Assembly (NCBI RefSeq): GCF_003628535.1
Contig: NZ_RBCI01000008.1
Span: forward strand, 62,001 to 126,000
Length of the DNA: 64,000 nucleotides
Source of the DNA: Flavisolibacter nicotianae
Lineage (GTDB): Bacteria > Bacteroidota > Bacteroidia > Chitinophagales > Chitinophagaceae
Reading direction: 5' to 3'
The position numbers were made by a program, and so were the translations under genes. Below are positions 17,689-25,854 of the stretch, piece by piece. Numbering within the stretch: the first letter of the stretch is position 1; every line of letters starts with the position of its first letter. The notes under the pieces are model-generated. The model was not told where the DNA came from and searched no databases. It worked only from the letters and a program-made list of their open reading frames with translations.

Positions 17689-18447
17689 TTAATATAAAAA
17701 ATTTCCATAGATTATCAGCGGGTCGGTATTGTCTTTCACGCTAAACCGTATCGGCAGCCCCATGCTGTTGTACTGGTATTCGTAAGAAAACTTTGTACCA
17801 TCTGGATAGCTTTCGCTTAAACAATTGTTTTGGTTCAAACTATAATAGTTGCCTGTAAAATATAAAACCAGTCCAAAATGGCTGTAAGGATTTGGCTTCG
17901 TATCGTACTGCGCCTGAATGGTTTGTTCTAATGCACCTGTCGCATCAAAGGTCTTTCGTTCAACAATGTTGTTGTTTTCATCATAACGATAGGTGGTGTA
18001 TTGATAGATCATCCTGGACCAAGAACTATACGTTGTATCAGCGATAAGCCTGCCTTTCTGGTCATAGGCATAGGTGTTCTGCAAGGAATTCCCAGATCCT
18101 GAAGAAGAATTGCTTATTTTTTGTACAATCCGACCCTTGCTATCGTAAAGAAAGGAAAAGGAATCGTTTAAGGCACCGTCAAAGCTGTCTGTTACTACCG
18201 CAAGTCTTCCTTGTGTATCATACGTCAAACCCTTTATGTATTTGTGACCGCTGTTAGAACTATCCGAGATTATGACAATTCTGTTTTGACTGTCATAAAA
18301 AAACCGGGTATAGTTAAGTGAATCATTGGCTTTGGTAGTCGTCATTTGAATGAAGGAGTGATCTGTAGTACCCGTAATTTCCTTTTGGCAGGCACAAACA
18401 ACAAAAAGAAGAATAATCAATGAAGCAGGAATGGAAAGCTTAGTCAT
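17689..18447 (-). CDS. Lipoprotein with YD/RHS-like repeats
   Basis: A 252-residue lipoprotein; the lipobox is at VVCAC (Cys20). The mature part has four to six repeats of the type YDSQNRIVIISDSSNSG, YDTQGRLAVVTDSF and YDQKGRLIADTTY, which match the YD repeat of RHS proteins, but here it is a short stand-alone protein and not a toxin carrier. Similar short lipoproteins are common in Bacteroidota, with unknown role, perhaps binding glycans or surface structures. The gene is clearly AT-richer than its neighbours (21 of 60 G/C in the line starting at 18241), which could mean recent gain. Confidence 0.7.
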   Translation of the reverse strand: MTKLSIPASLIILLFVVCACQKEITGTTDHSFIQMTTTKANDSLNYTRFFYDSQNRIVIISDSSNSGHKYIKGLTYDTQGRLAVVTDSFDGALNDSFSFLYDSKGRIVQKISNSSSGSGNSLQNTYAYDQKGRLIADTTYSSWSRMIYQYTTYRYDENNNIVERKTFDATGALEQTIQAQYDTKPNPYSHFGLVLYFTGNYYSLNQNNCLSESYPDGTKFSYEYQYNSMGLPIRFSVKDNTDPLIIYGNFLY

Positions 18448-18662
18448 GGTTTATGGTTTTGGACTATAATAATAATTGTTGCGAATTTTAACTTCTGTTA
18501 AAGTTTACTAGCAGTATGATGTTGTTATTGCAGGCAACAATTCTTGCCACCCGCTTCTTGCTTCCAACTACATTTAATTCCAAATCCAAAGGCGCAAGAC
18601 CAAACTTCACTTTTACACAGAAAGATTTCATTCACCTGCGCTTTCCTTCTTAATTTAGAATT

Positions 18663-19532
18663 ATGTTCCATCTCGAAAACGACAAGGTGAAAGTTACCAT
18701 CGACAGCAAGGGCGCTGAGTTGAAAAGCGTGGCTCACAAAGGCCACGGGCTGGAGTATATGTGGGGTGCCGACCCGGCCTTCTGGCCCAAAACCTCGCCA
18801 GTGCTTTTTCCCATCGTCGGGCAACTGAAAGACAATGCATACAGTTACAACGGCAAGAGCTACCAATTGTCGCGGCACGGCTTTGCTCGCGACAAGGAAT
18901 TTATCGTGGTAAAACAGGACGTTCACCACATCCTGTTTTCGCTGCAGTGCAACGACGAAACGCGGCCGGTCTACCCGTTCGAATTTACATTTTACGTCGC
19001 CTACCTGCTGGAAGGGGATGAGTTGTCCGTGACCTACCGGGTGCAGAACACCGGTGCTTCAGACATGTTCTTTTCTGTGGGCGGGCATCCGGCATTCAAA
19101 GTGCCGCTGGCAGAGGGTACGTCCTATGCCGATTACCGCCTGCGTTTCAACAAAGCCGAAACAGCCGGCCGCTGGCCCATTACAGCCGGAGGACAGATCG
19201 GCGCGGAACCGGAGCCTTTCCTGCAAAACACCGACGTGTTGCCACTGGCAAAATCGCTTTTTGAAAAAGACGCGATCGTGCTGAAGCACCTGCAGTCGGA
19301 CGAAGTGCGGTTGGAGTCGGACAAGACGCCCCACGGCTTGCGGTTTTCGTTTGCCGGTTTTCCTTATCTCGGTTTGTGGGCAGCACCGGGAGCGGATTTT
19401 GTCTGCATCGAACCTTGGTGCGGCATTGCCGACAGCACCGAAGCCGATGGCGAGTTGGCGCACAAGGAAGGCATCAACAAACTGGCGCCGACGGAAACAT
19501 TTTCCGCCACCTGGAAGGTGCAGTTCTATTAA
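18663..19532 (+). CDS. Aldose 1-epimerase family protein
   Basis: A 289-residue cytoplasmic protein of the galactose-mutarotase fold, closest in pattern to LacX/YeaD-like aldose epimerases. Signature pieces are LSRHGFARD (first histidine), FFSVGGHPAFKVPL (second histidine region) and FVCIEPWCGIAD (the glutamate that acts as base). Length is normal. It probably speeds the interconversion of alpha and beta anomers of a sugar or sugar phosphate. It lies alone upstream of a convergent Gfo/Idh/MocA gene. Confidence 0.85.
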   Translation: MFHLENDKVKVTIDSKGAELKSVAHKGHGLEYMWGADPAFWPKTSPVLFPIVGQLKDNAYSYNGKSYQLSRHGFARDKEFIVVKQDVHHILFSLQCNDETRPVYPFEFTFYVAYLLEGDELSVTYRVQNTGASDMFFSVGGHPAFKVPLAEGTSYADYRLRFNKAETAGRWPITAGGQIGAEPEPFLQNTDVLPLAKSLFEKDAIVLKHLQSDEVRLESDKTPHGLRFSFAGFPYLGLWAAPGADFVCIEPWCGIADSTEADGELAHKEGINKLAPTETFSATWKVQFY

Positions 19533-19702
19533 ATTTTCACTAAAAAATTAAGGTGTAAGCAGTCGGCAGTTTGCAGTGTCTGAAAAAAATGAATTCTATC
19601 CATTGAACACGCTGCGTTTTTGCTCAGAATGTTTGCGAAGGGCAGCCTGTATCGACTAAGAAAATGTCCACGTAATTGAAAACACAATAACGATTGGAAT
19701 TA

Positions 19703-19735
19703 AAAAGGGCGGAAAATGACTTTCCGCCCTTTTGC
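19703..19735. terminator. Bidirectional hairpin terminator
   Basis: A perfect 13-bp stem AAAAGGGCGGAAA / TTTCCGCCCTTTT with a 5-nt loop, rich in T on both outer sides. It lies between the convergent epimerase and Gfo/Idh/MocA genes and can end both transcripts. Confidence 0.85.
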
Positions 19736-19793
19736 TTTTATTTTCTTTACTGAAACTCTACGGGTCTTTTACTTCCGACTGCTCATTGCCCCG

Positions 19794-20990
19794 CTATTCT
19801 TCCACAACCTTCTCGATAAACTTACCGGAGGCTTTGTTTTTCAGGATCAGTTTTTTGGCACCGTAGTGTGTCACTTCTTCTTTTACAAAATAGTGGTCCG
19901 CATCGTATTCGGTGAGATGGCTGTCTTTGCCCACGCCGGTACGGCCACGCCAGTCTTCCAGTTGCACCGGCTCCCACAATTTGCTTTTCGACGACTTATA
20001 GGCTGCATCCAGCACGGCGTTCACCACGTAACCGTCGTAGAAAGTTTCTTTAGGTGCCCGTCCTTTTTCAAAGGCGCTGAACATATCCAGGAACATATGA
20101 TTGTAGCCCAGTTCATTCAGTTCGTCGCCCACGGGAAAAAGCCAGCCGCTGTTGCTCTCCGCTTTTTCGGCCAGGTAATCGGCGCTTTTGCCGGAGGTGA
20201 ACATTTCAAAACCGGTGCGTAAAAACGAATTGATCCAAATGGTACCTTCCGTACCCATCACTTCATCGCGAAGGTCAAGACCGCCGCGGAACGTCCAGCT
20301 TACCTCGAACTGCCCGATGGCGCCGTTCTCGAACTTTACCAGGCCGATGGCATGGTCTTCCGCATCGATGGGTTTCACCTGCGTATCGGCCCAGCACATC
20401 ACCTCAACCGGTTTGATGTCTTTGCCGATATAGCCGCGGGAGATCTCTACGCAGTGGCAGCCAAGATCGAGAATGCAACCGCCGCCGGCCTGTTCCAGGT
20501 CCCAAAACCAGTTGCTGTGCGGCCCGGGGTGGGTTTCCCGCGACTTGGCCCAGAGGATACGCCCCAGCGAACCTTTCTGCACGCTTTCCTGCGCCTTCAG
20601 GAACTTGGGCGTATACACTAGATCTTCGAGATAGCCGTTGAAAATGCCGGCCTGTTCTACCGCGTCCAGCATGCGTTTGGCCTCGGCAGCATTGCGGCCC
20701 AGCGGCTTGGTGGTGATCACGGCTTTTTTGTGCTTGCAGCAAAGCATAACGGCTTCTTCGTGCAGGTTGTTGGGAAGGGCGATGCACACCATGTTCACAT
20801 CGGGATTGGCGATCGACTCTTCCATGTTGAGCGTCCAGTGCGCCACCGCGTAATCGGCTGCAAACTTTTTGGCTGATTCTTCCCGCCGGGAATAAATACT
20901 GACAATCTTGTCGCCGCTGCGGTTTCCCTGAATGGAGTCTGCATAGAAGCGGCCGATAAAGCCTGATCCAAGCATTGCAATCTTCATCAT
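19794..20990 (-). CDS. Gfo/Idh/MocA family oxidoreductase
   Basis: A 398-residue NAD(P)-dependent sugar oxidoreductase. The Rossmann motif GSGFIG is at residues 8-13. The lysine of the usual EKP motif is K95 but reads TKP (ITTKPLGRN). The second-domain motif DLGCHCVEISRGYIG is present, and the long C-terminal part is typical. There is no signal peptide, so it acts in the cytoplasm. It is divergent from a Tat-exported TIM-barrel protein at 21418. The family oxidises many sugars, inositols and their 3-keto forms, so the substrate is open. Confidence 0.88.
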   Translation of the reverse strand: MMKIAMLGSGFIGRFYADSIQGNRSGDKIVSIYSRREESAKKFAADYAVAHWTLNMEESIANPDVNMVCIALPNNLHEEAVMLCCKHKKAVITTKPLGRNAAEAKRMLDAVEQAGIFNGYLEDLVYTPKFLKAQESVQKGSLGRILWAKSRETHPGPHSNWFWDLEQAGGGCILDLGCHCVEISRGYIGKDIKPVEVMCWADTQVKPIDAEDHAIGLVKFENGAIGQFEVSWTFRGGLDLRDEVMGTEGTIWINSFLRTGFEMFTSGKSADYLAEKAESNSGWLFPVGDELNELGYNHMFLDMFSAFEKGRAPKETFYDGYVVNAVLDAAYKSSKSKLWEPVQLEDWRGRTGVGKDSHLTEYDADHYFVKEEVTHYGAKKLILKNKASGKFIEKVVEE

Positions 20991-21417
20991 ACTGTGTTGT
21001 TTTTATCGTTCATTTTAACAGTGTACTGGTGGTGTTCGCACGCCGGTTGCAGTCCCTCGCAGTTCTTTGTGGTGCCCGTGTTTTGCTCCATTTCCCTGCA
21101 ATTCCGCGGCGAACCGTCTGTCCCGAAGAGGCCGACCCGTGCCCTCGTAACTGTTGGCGGCTGGGAGATTGGTTTTGCGAAAAAAATGGTTGAATCACTG
21201 GGCATAGCAATCTGGTTGACGTCCTGCAAAGACCTGTCGCCGGGTGTACATGCCAAGTTTACAACATCCTTTTCAGACTTGGTAAAAAAGAATTTTTTTA
21301 TGCAAGCGAACAAGCATTTTGTCCATCAACATCAAGAACCGTGAAAAAAACGGTTTTTGCCGGGAGCGAAGTTGCAGCAGATGGATTATCTTGTTGGCAA
21401 AACACAAACCAGGCTAT
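20991..21417. other. Divergent intergenic region
   Basis: 427 nt between the divergent oxidoreductase and TIM-barrel genes. Short frames exist on both strands, without recognisable products. Promoters for both genes should be here, but no clear box was seen. Confidence 0.4.
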
Positions 21418-22335
21418 ATGAATACAACCCGAAGAGCCTTTCTGAGGCAATCCTCCTTTGCCCTCGCAGGCGCCGCAATCTTCACACACCCGTTGTTTGC
21501 CTCGACGGCAGCAAAACATCTTACCGGCGTTCAACTGTACTCAGTCCGCGATGACATGAAAAAAGATCCCGCCGGCACGCTGAAAGCGCTGGCCGATATG
21601 GGCTACCGCTATGTGGAACATGCCAATTACGTGAACCGGAAATTTTACGGTTATACGCCCAGTGAGTTTAAGAAACTGCTCGACGGTCTGGGCCTGCACA
21701 TGCCCAGTGGGCATACGGTCATGCGGGCTACGCATTGGGATGAATCCAAAAAAGACTTTACGGACGAATGGAAGGCCACGGTGGACGACGCGGCGCTGAT
21801 GGGGCAGAAATATGTCATCAGCCCGTGGATGGATGAAAAGCTGCGCAACGATCACGATGCGCTGATGCACTTTCTGGACCTGTTCAACAAGAGTGGTGAG
21901 TTGTGCAAAAAATCGGGGATGAAGTTTGGCTACCACAACCACGATTTCGAGATCAGCACCAAAGTGGGTAATGAAACATTATACGATGTGATCCTTAAAA
22001 ACACTGACCCGGCCTTCGTGATTCACCAGTTGGACATCGGCAATTTTTACGGCGTCGGCGGACGGGGAACCGATTTCATTAAACGGTATCCCGGTCGTTT
22101 CCAGTCCATGCACGTGAAGGACGAAATCAAAGCCGCCAACAAGGGCGAAATGGAAGGTGGCTACGAAAGCACGATCCTCGGCAACGGCGTGGTAAAGGTG
22201 AAAGAGATCCTTGACATGGCGAAAAAAATGGGTGGAACGGAACACTTCATTATCGAGCAGGAATCCTACCAGGGACAGACGCCATTGGATTCTGTCAAAG
22301 CCGACCTGGCCATCATGAAAAAATGGGGTTTCTAA
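21418..22335 (+). CDS. Tat-exported sugar isomerase/epimerase-like TIM barrel
   Basis: A 305-residue protein of the AP-endonuclease-2/xylose-isomerase-like fold. The N-terminus MNTTRRAFLRQSSFALAGAAIF is a Tat signal, so the folded protein is exported. The mature part starts LTGVQLYSVRDDMKKDPAGTLKALADMGYRYVEHA, and the metal-site residues GYHNHDFEI, HQLDIGNF, SMHVKDEI and FIIEQESYQ are visible. I chose the ATG at 21418 because the Tat motif begins there; the frame runs 33 codons further upstream. Related proteins isomerise, epimerise or cleave sugars and keto-glycosides. It is divergent from a Gfo/Idh/MocA gene, a frequent pairing. Confidence 0.87.
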   Translation: MNTTRRAFLRQSSFALAGAAIFTHPLFASTAAKHLTGVQLYSVRDDMKKDPAGTLKALADMGYRYVEHANYVNRKFYGYTPSEFKKLLDGLGLHMPSGHTVMRATHWDESKKDFTDEWKATVDDAALMGQKYVISPWMDEKLRNDHDALMHFLDLFNKSGELCKKSGMKFGYHNHDFEISTKVGNETLYDVILKNTDPAFVIHQLDIGNFYGVGGRGTDFIKRYPGRFQSMHVKDEIKAANKGEMEGGYESTILGNGVVKVKEILDMAKKMGGTEHFIIEQESYQGQTPLDSVKADLAIMKKWGF

Positions 22336-22378
22336 AAATAGGATCGCCATTCGCGATTGTGTTTACAAATTGTATCGA

Positions 22379-22412
22379 AAAGACCGGACGGGCAACCGTC
22401 CGGTCTTTTTTT
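22379..22412 (+). terminator. Rho-independent terminator
   Basis: A perfect 10-bp GC-rich stem GACCGGACGG / CCGTCCGGTC with a GCAA loop, followed by seven T. It ends the TIM-barrel gene. Confidence 0.9.
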
Positions 22413-22577
22413 CTGATCGATTCAACGTGTTTCGTTTTTGTTCGATAGCAGCCTGCCTGAGTGTAGCGCAGCGGTGCATTTTCAAACGGGTTGCCGGTCA
22501 TGTTCTGTGTTTACGCGTAACCGCAATCATCGCGAAAAAGCCCGCTATCTGCGTTGGCTTAAATATTACTTTTGGCT

Positions 22578-24233
22578 ATGACTCCCGATAAGAACATTCG
22601 CCAGACCGTCATCAAAGTTCATCCCGGAGACAACGTGCTCGTGGCACTCCAGGATCTGAAGAAAGGAGAAACGGTACATTTTCAAAACGACAGCTACACA
22701 GTTGTCGACGCCATACCGGCCAAGCACAAGTTTTTTTTGCAGGACATGGCCGCGGGGGATGCTGTTACCATGTACGGCGTGCTGGTGGGTAAAACGCAAA
22801 TGGCTGTTCCGCGTGGCGGGCTGATGACGACCACCAACGTGAGGCATGCGGCCGGCGCCTATGACTACAGGGGCGCTCGGTACGAGTGGAAGGCACCGGA
22901 CGTCAGCCGCTTTCGACACCGGACGTTTAATGGCTACCACCGGTCCGACGGCCGGGTGGGGACAGCCAATTACTGGTTGTTTGTTCCAACTGTTTTTTGC
23001 GAGAACCGCAACCTGGATGTGATCCGCGAAGCCCTGCACAATGAACTGGGTTACGCGGTATCGGGCAAGTACCGGCAGTATGCCCATCAGCTGGTGGAAG
23101 CGTTTCAAAAAGGCGGCACGCTTGAGGAGGTCAGCTTTGGCCCGGAAGCCACGCAACAAAACCGCCTGTTTAAAAACGTGGATGGAATTAAATTCCTCAA
23201 TCACCAGGGTGGCTGTGGTGGAACCCGGCAGGATGCGGCCACGCTAAGCCGCTTGCTTGCCGCCTATGCCGACCATCCCAACGTGGGTGGTGTAACGGTG
23301 CTGAGCCTGGGTTGCCAGCATTTGCAGGTAGCCGATTTTGTCAAAGACCTCCGGGATCGCAACCCTCATTTCGATAAACCGCTTTACATCTTCGAGCAGC
23401 AGGAGGTGGGCAATGAAGACAAGCTGATTGCCGATGCCATTCGTCAAACGTTTGAGGGGCTGGCCCTCATCAACCAGTACCAGCGCACTCCCGCCGGGCT
23501 GGACAAGTTGGTCGTTGGGGTAAAATGCGGCGGCAGTGATGGCTTTAGCGGGATCTCGGCCAACCCGGCCGTGGGGCACTGCGCCGACCTGCTGGTGGCT
23601 CTCGGCGCAACGGTGTTGCTGGCCGAATTTCCCGAGCTCTGCGGGGTGGAACAGCAACTGGTGGATCGTTCGGTGAGCGAACCGGTTGCCCGCAAGTTCA
23701 TACAACTGATGCAGGATTACGAAGAACAGGCAGAACGGGCCGGCTCCGGTTTTTACATGAACCCTTCACCGGGCAATATCAAAGACGGCCTGATTACCGA
23801 TGCGATCAAAAGTGCCGGCGCCGCAAAAAAAGGCGGCACCTCGCCGGTCGTGGATGTGCTGGATTATACCGAACCGGCAACGAAGCCGGGCCTGAACCTT
23901 GTGTGCACACCGGGCAACGATGTGGAAGCCACCACCGGGAAAGCGGCATCGGGTGCCACACTCATCCTGTTTACCACTGGCCTGGGAACACCAACCGGCA
24001 ACCCGGTTTGTCCCACCATTAAAGTCGCCACCAATTCGCGGCTGGCCAGCCGCATGAAAGACATTATTGACATCGACACCGGGCCAATCATTGCTGGAGA
24101 GAAAACCATCGAAGAGATGGGGGAAGATATCCTGGACTATTGCATTCGTGCTGCCAGCGGTGAGGTCACACCCAAAGCTGTGTTGCTGAACCAGGACGAT
24201 TTCATTCCCTGGAAACGCGGCGTGTCACTGTAA
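22578..24233 (+). CDS. uxaA: Altronate dehydratase
   Basis: A 551-residue cytoplasmic enzyme that dehydrates D-altronate to 2-keto-3-deoxygluconate in galacturonate breakdown. It is the full-length form: an N-terminal SAF domain (about 10-85, VIKVHPGDNVLVALQDLKKGETV) joined to the UxaA/GarD catalytic part, with GYHRSDGRVGTANYW, NHQGGCGGTRQDA, VGVKCGGSDGFSGISANPAVG and FTTGLGTPTGNPVCPTIKVATNS. A TTG two codons upstream is in frame, but I prefer the ATG. A TACTTTTG box ends only 3 nt before that ATG; if it is a real -7 element the message would be nearly leaderless, although no -33 element is visible. Function fits the MFS carrier and KDPG aldolase at the left end. Confidence 0.92.
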   Translation: MTPDKNIRQTVIKVHPGDNVLVALQDLKKGETVHFQNDSYTVVDAIPAKHKFFLQDMAAGDAVTMYGVLVGKTQMAVPRGGLMTTTNVRHAAGAYDYRGARYEWKAPDVSRFRHRTFNGYHRSDGRVGTANYWLFVPTVFCENRNLDVIREALHNELGYAVSGKYRQYAHQLVEAFQKGGTLEEVSFGPEATQQNRLFKNVDGIKFLNHQGGCGGTRQDAATLSRLLAAYADHPNVGGVTVLSLGCQHLQVADFVKDLRDRNPHFDKPLYIFEQQEVGNEDKLIADAIRQTFEGLALINQYQRTPAGLDKLVVGVKCGGSDGFSGISANPAVGHCADLLVALGATVLLAEFPELCGVEQQLVDRSVSEPVARKFIQLMQDYEEQAERAGSGFYMNPSPGNIKDGLITDAIKSAGAAKKGGTSPVVDVLDYTEPATKPGLNLVCTPGNDVEATTGKAASGATLILFTTGLGTPTGNPVCPTIKVATNSRLASRMKDIIDIDTGPIIAGEKTIEEMGEDILDYCIRAASGEVTPKAVLLNQDDFIPWKRGVSL

Positions 24234-24327
24234 CCGGCCTCTTTCGAAATTCCCGGCAATGGTGCTGTCAAGGAATTTTGGTCGCAAAGGATTTGCGTTC
24301 GTCAGAAGCTTTATTTTCTCTTTGTCA

Positions 24328-25842
24328 TCAATGCGATTCTTTTCGCTTGATGATCCCGCCCGATGCTTCGCGGATGGTGTGGGCAAAGACGAAGGCTTTG
24401 GGATCGGTTTCGTACACGAGGTTTTTCAGTTTGCGCAGTTCCATGCGTGTAACCAGCGTAAAGATGATATCGCATTCGTTGCTCACATCAAAATTGCCGG
24501 GCAGAAAACCTCTTTCGCCTTTGTACACCGTGATGCCGCGGCCCAGTTCATTCACCAGGACATGCTTGATGGTTTCGCTTTCGCGGGAAATGATCGTTAC
24601 GCCGGTATAGGCCTGGATGCCCTCGATCACGTAGTCGATCATGCGTGAGGCGGCAAGATACGTGAGCACCGAATACAGCGCCGGCTCCAGCCCGAACTCC
24701 AGGGCATCAATGGCGAAGATGATGATGTTCATTCCCATGATGATCTCGGTGATGGTGAAACTGGTGCGCTTCAGCGTGTACAGCGCCAGCACTTCGATAC
24801 CATCCAGCGCACAGCCGGCACGCATGGTAAGCCCGATACCGAGGCCCAGGAAAACACCCCCGAAAATGGAGATGAGCAATTTGTCAGAAGTCACGATCGG
24901 GTAGGGAAGAAACTTCAGGCAAAGACCGAGCAGGATCACGGCCGCCAGTGTTTTGAACGCAAATTTTTTGTTGACCGAATAATAGCCGGCGATGATGAAG
25001 GGAAGATTGAACGCAACAATATAATAGGCGAGAAAGTTATCGTGGTTCAGTTCGTGGACGAGCAGCGAAATACCGGTTACGCCACCGTCGACAAACCCGT
25101 TGGGCACCAAAAAACTTTCCAGTCCCAACCCGGCAATCAACACACCAAGAACAATCAGGAAGATATCCTTGATGGCGTCGTGCTGGTGGTGCCATTTAAA
25201 TTCTTTTAAGGAGAGGGATTTCAGGTGCTCGTTCTTTTTTTCTTCGTACCATTTCTGCCCCGACGGCGTAAAAAAACGATGGGCTTTTAAAAACAAAATC
25301 TGTTTTTCCTGCCACTCGCCGCGGGTCTTGACCAGGCCTTCTTTTTTGAATTCGTAAAACAGCTTTTCGGCTGTCGTAAAATAGTGGTCCGTGCCCACGT
25401 AGTGCAGGTCTGCGTCGCAAAGGATTTGCTGCAGTTTGCCGACGGGGCGGTTGGGCAGGCGGGTGGCCATGATGATGCGGCAAATTGTTTCCACCTGCGC
25501 CGTCGAATAGCCGTAGGCCGGCAGGTTTTCCTTTGCCATTTCGCACGATGCTTCTTCGTGATTTTTGTAGGTGCGCAGAAAGCCGCTGTCGTGGAAAAGT
25601 GCTGCTGTTTTTACCAGCAGGGTTTCTTCTTCGCTGAGGCCTTCGGCTTCTGCCAGCTTTTCGGTGGCCTCAACCACGCCCACCGTATGTGCCGGATTGT
25701 GATAGGTGAGATGGGCCGGAAGGTTTTCTTCCAGGAGATTTAAAACCGTGTTGTACAAGGCCGGGAAGTCGATGGATTTGGCCGGTACGGCCGCTGTTTT
25801 TTCACCGGGTTCGGGAACGCCGTTGTCGTTTATTGCATTCAT
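24328..25842 (-). CDS. HD domain fused to YitT/DUF2179 membrane protein
   Basis: A 504-residue two-part protein. Residues 25-210 form an HD phosphohydrolase domain: H48 and H52 in TYHNPAHTVGVV, H84-D85 in ALFHDSGFLR, and the last aspartate around ILCDADLHYVG (143-145). From about residue 222 there are five or six membrane helices with the YitT motif GLGLESFLVPNGFVDGGVTGISLL and GIGLTMRAGCALDGIEVLALY, then a DUF2179 domain (about 410-495, GRGITVYKGERGFLPGNFDVSNECDIIFTLVTRMEL). YitT proteins are usually stand-alone; the added HD part is unusual. It starts 12 nt after the adenylate cyclase stop on the same strand, so both are probably one operon. Degradation or sensing of a cyclic nucleotide is a plausible guess. 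Confidence 0.85.
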   Translation of the reverse strand: MNAINDNGVPEPGEKTAAVPAKSIDFPALYNTVLNLLEENLPAHLTYHNPAHTVGVVEATEKLAEAEGLSEEETLLVKTAALFHDSGFLRTYKNHEEASCEMAKENLPAYGYSTAQVETICRIIMATRLPNRPVGKLQQILCDADLHYVGTDHYFTTAEKLFYEFKKEGLVKTRGEWQEKQILFLKAHRFFTPSGQKWYEEKKNEHLKSLSLKEFKWHHQHDAIKDIFLIVLGVLIAGLGLESFLVPNGFVDGGVTGISLLVHELNHDNFLAYYIVAFNLPFIIAGYYSVNKKFAFKTLAAVILLGLCLKFLPYPIVTSDKLLISIFGGVFLGLGIGLTMRAGCALDGIEVLALYTLKRTSFTITEIIMGMNIIIFAIDALEFGLEPALYSVLTYLAASRMIDYVIEGIQAYTGVTIISRESETIKHVLVNELGRGITVYKGERGFLPGNFDVSNECDIIFTLVTRMELRKLKNLVYETDPKAFVFAHTIREASGGIIKRKESH

Positions 25843-25854
25843 GGGAACTGAGGT

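Noticed and set aside
22572-22577. TTG start for altronate dehydratase
   Set aside because: An ATG two codons later is the simpler start; the TTG lies within the TACTTTTG box.
24328-25842. HD-GYP c-di-GMP phosphodiesterase
   Set aside because: No GYP motif follows the HD pair; only a generic HD domain is present.
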